Shown piece after piece: positions 61,457 to 64,000 of a DNA stretch of 64,000 nt. Origin of the DNA: Dioscorea cayenensis subsp. rotundata (lineage: Eukaryota; Streptophyta; Magnoliopsida; Dioscoreales; Dioscoreaceae); the NCBI RefSeq assembly GCF_009730915.1, contig NC_052487.1, forward strand, positions 11,848,649 to 11,912,648, written 5' to 3'. Each line of letters starts with the position of its first letter. Positions within the stretch are counted from its first letter, which is position 1. The notes under the pieces were generated by a model that did not search any database, was not told where the DNA came from, and saw only the letters and a program-made list of their open reading frames with translations. Position numbers and translations under genes: made by a program.

Positions 61457-61919
61457 TATGGAAAGTTGCCCATCAATACACAATGTTTCCCTGTCATCGT
61501 CGGCTTATTTACAATGCCTAGTCGGCGTCACGATTTCCGTCTGAAGGCCTGTCATCATCGGGTATGGGGAATATAGCTTTCTTATACGCCAGTTTGTAAT
61601 TGTCGACGGTAAAGTAGCCGCTAATAAATCGATGGACGTTGATGTCTGTCTGCATTATTGCAGCGTAAGCGTGTTTGCAAGGGATACCATAAACTTGCCA
61701 CCTTCGACATGAACAAATTCTGATGCCGAGATCTACAGAGTTGCTGCACTGGTCGATCACTTCGTAACGATCATCGACACAACGACCAACACGAAGATTT
61801 CGACTATCCTCAACAATGATCTCTACACTTCGAATGTATGTCCGGGCATAAGTAGGGTCTCCCATTTGTTCGCTTACTCACGCGAGGTTACATAACATGC
61901 GCATCAACTGAACACGGCA

Positions 61920-62060
61920 AATATGGTTAAACAAAAGACGTTGATGGTTAAATAATTCAGTAAACATGTTTAATCATTATTGTAAATATTTAAACGAAAG
62001 GATTAATATTTAAAAGTCGGACAAGTGTAATTAAACAAAGATTGAGAATGTTTAAAAGGG
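61920..62060 (-). repeat. TTTAAAC array in transposase intron 2, MULE B
   Basis: TTAAAC-type motifs recur about every 20 bp. On the sense (minus) strand they read GTTTAA. Same intron as 2496-2640 in copy A. Confidence 0.75.
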
Positions 62061-63429
62061 TAACACTAAATGTTAAGTGTAAATCAACATTCGCAGACCT
62101 TATGGAGTCTACCATTTTCGTCACCGATGAAATGACGAGCTTCCTTGATCAAGCATTGAGCGACTCTGCGATATTTGAATACATCTCACCCCAACGATCA
62201 CCTACGAGCGAGATAATTCGACCAATGTGCCATATCCGATTTATTAATCAACGGTGATGAGCTTGAGTGATGTGACCTGCGGTTCATTCACGGTATCATC
62301 GAAATCTTTAGCCGTGGATGCCCACGCAATCTTTGAAAGCATATAGACCGAGCACTCCTCCCTCAATGCCTTCCCAAGTCTGACATTGGCTTTCATAAAA
62401 TTGGCCTCCAAATGTCGAAGACAGTATGCATGTGGCGAAGAAGGGAAGACTCTCGCAATTGCGTTCACAAGGCCCTTGGACTCGTCCGGCACGAAGGTAA
62501 TTATCTCATGATAATCTCCTTCCCTCGTATAAAGCATCGCCTAACTTAGATATGAACCAAGTCCAATTGGCATCGGTCTCGTTATCGACTATCACGAAGG
62601 CGGCGTGGAAAAACCATTGTTTCCATCTTTCCCTGTGGCACCCAGTAGTGTACCCCGATATTTTCCAAGGAGATGGGTACCATCGAGAAACAGCAGCGGC
62701 CTGCAAGCCCTCTTGAATCCCACAATACATGCTACGAAAGAAAAAGAATGCACGTTTAAAATGATCACCGTCTCTTTCCACGATCGCAACACCTGCCGGA
62801 TTTGTCTCGACTCACCTTATCCACATACCAAAGCAAACAGTCGTAGCAGGAGATGTCACTGCCGTCGAGGACCACCCGGGCATGCTTTTTTCCCAACCAA
62901 GCCTGCTTGTATGGTATGTGGACACCATGTTCCCGCAACATGTCCTTCTGAATGTTGATGGCCTTGTACAAGGGCCGGTCCTTGAGCTTCTGAATCACTC
63001 GTGCGCTAACCCATTTTTTGGACGCTTTCGGATGTGACGCTGAACCTATGCCACCACCGCAAGTGTGTGACGGGTTGATTGTCTTGATTCTGAAAGTATT
63101 TTTTTGTTATACTCTTTTGATGCATGAAGGCGCCTAACGACAACCATCGGCAGCGATTCCTGATCACTCGATGTTTTTTTCGTTCTTTATGAATTTGAAG
63201 TCAAAATTCCGTTTGATTGCATGATTTCAAAGTATATCCCTGAAATGTTCGACACTCGTCAAAAGCGTTGTCAATATCCAACAACAACACTTGAGAATGA
63301 TCCGACGAGGAAGGAAGACATCCCACACCGTCGTGGTCACCATGGGGATGAGCAGGGAGCACTCTGCAGAATCCGATTCCCCCGCCAACACTTGATCAAA
63401 TGAAAAAGATCAATATGTTAAGCGGAGAA

Positions 63430-63550
63430 TATAATGTTTAAGTGATAATGACAATATTTAAAGCGTTAAATTAAATACTTAGCGATTCTAGAATAACGTA
63501 AAGCGACTAGTACAAGATGTTAACCAGTGACGGACATATTTAAACACTAA
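63430..63550 (-). repeat. TTTAAA array in transposase intron 1, MULE B
   Basis: Weaker copies (GTTTAAG, ATTTAAA, GTTAAAT, ATTTAAAC) over about 120 bp. Same intron as 1041-1214 in copy A. Confidence 0.6.
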
Positions 63551-64000
63551 TGAACCCAAACAACTGGAACAAATAAAAGAGAAGGAACTTACAACGAGTA
63601 AAACTCATTTTTCATTAGGATTCGGCAATGGCACATCTTCTGTCTCGACAACAAGATCAACTACTGAGACATTTGAAGATGGAGTGCACGTGACACATCC
63701 ACTGGAAGTCAACATCGCTTTTCTATTGACAAACCGTTTTATATCCATCTGGTGTGATAAACTTAACCCTGACAAGAGAAACTTCGAGACCCCATCGCTC
63801 ACATATCTCACCTAACACCAACTCCCAAGAAGTCTGAGCCGTGAACATTAGCACTCTTCCCTCCCCGTTGAATCTATCAATACCACAGAAACTCTCCATA
63901 ATATATCGGCCGAAAACCAAATCGTACAAACCAAATGAAATGAAGAACAAAAATAAGATGAAGAAGAAGATGTAAACAACAAACAGCAGTCAGATAGGCA

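Larger units (their letters stand above)
61518..63965 (-). pseudogene. MURA-type transposase of MULE B, broken
   Basis: Minus strand. The N-terminal exon is about 63950-63605 (VDLVVETEDVPLPNPNEK). The DNA-binding/catalytic part is about 63360-62090, with LFLDGTHLLGKYRG, FVPDESKGLVNAIARVFPSS and AESLN for the DDE residues. The SWIM exon is 61890-61518 (CSCRRWQVYGIPCKHAYAAI). The frame changes near 62770, 62600, 62510 and 62250, and TGA codons fall around the catalytic Glu. Intron 2 keeps a GT donor here. The C-terminal HNRRSC knuckle of copy A is not reached before the stop at 61518. Confidence 0.85.
56988..64000 (-). mobile_element. MULE copy B, inverted relative to copy A
   Basis: The outer end near 56988 (GAAAATTGCC) and the first ~670 bp are the reverse complement of 6841-7465. 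The transposase is on - (63965-61518) and the PMD-Ulp1 gene on + (57927-61090), in the same relative layout as copy A. The transposase-side terminus is outside the window. Both genes have frameshifts. Confidence 0.8.

Overview
The window is nuclear DNA of a flowering plant. It has spliced genes with GT-AG introns, plant-specific families (PORR, PPR, plant mobile domain, XB3-like ankyrin), AT-rich spacers and dense plant-type transposons. The species cannot be fixed from sequence alone.

Three host genes look functional. (1) A 13-exon condensin I kleisin gene (CAP-H) at 8167-16881 on the + strand; its exons join in one frame to the stop. (2) A single-exon PORR-domain organelle RNA-splicing-factor-like gene at 26097-27326 (+). 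(3) A seven-exon arogenate/prephenate dehydrogenase gene of tyrosine synthesis (TyrA) at 33853-35723 (+), with no visible plastid transit peptide. Broken host-gene copies are a PPR pseudogene (25376-25965), a partial duplicate of CAP-H exons 11-12 with their introns (27503-30958), a 3'-truncated XB3-like ankyrin gene (52031-53153, -) and four LRR exons of a receptor kinase (54383-54893, -).

The rest is mostly transposons. Two copies of one large Mutator-like element flank the window in opposite orientation (1-7465 and about 56988-64000). Each carries a MURA-type transposase gene and a convergent gene with a plant mobile domain and a Ulp1 (C48) protease domain. Both copies are broken. Nearly every non-coding gap in both copies, introns and spacers alike, contains an array of a GTTTAAA motif at close to 20-bp period, oriented with the sense strand of the gene it lies in. 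This is the most unusual structure I see.

Between the MULEs lie several further elements. A hAT MITE (17297-23774) is split by a Ty3/gypsy chromodomain element with a perfect ACTTG target duplication. Four PIF/Harbinger elements with TAA/TTA duplications are present: two are nested at 24132-25287, one is a MITE 63 bp after TyrA at 35787-36512, and one is a 6-kb two-gene element at 38104-44068. A hAT element with a perfect 8-bp duplication lies at 37171-37788. A LINE 3' end, a gypsy LTR remnant, permuted Athila/Tat-like fragments (45830-50553) and a CACTA terminus (from 50554) complete the set.

The host genes are unrelated to each other in function. The history is one of layered insertions plus a local duplication of CAP-H intron sequence, part of which appears to have been re-homogenised recently.
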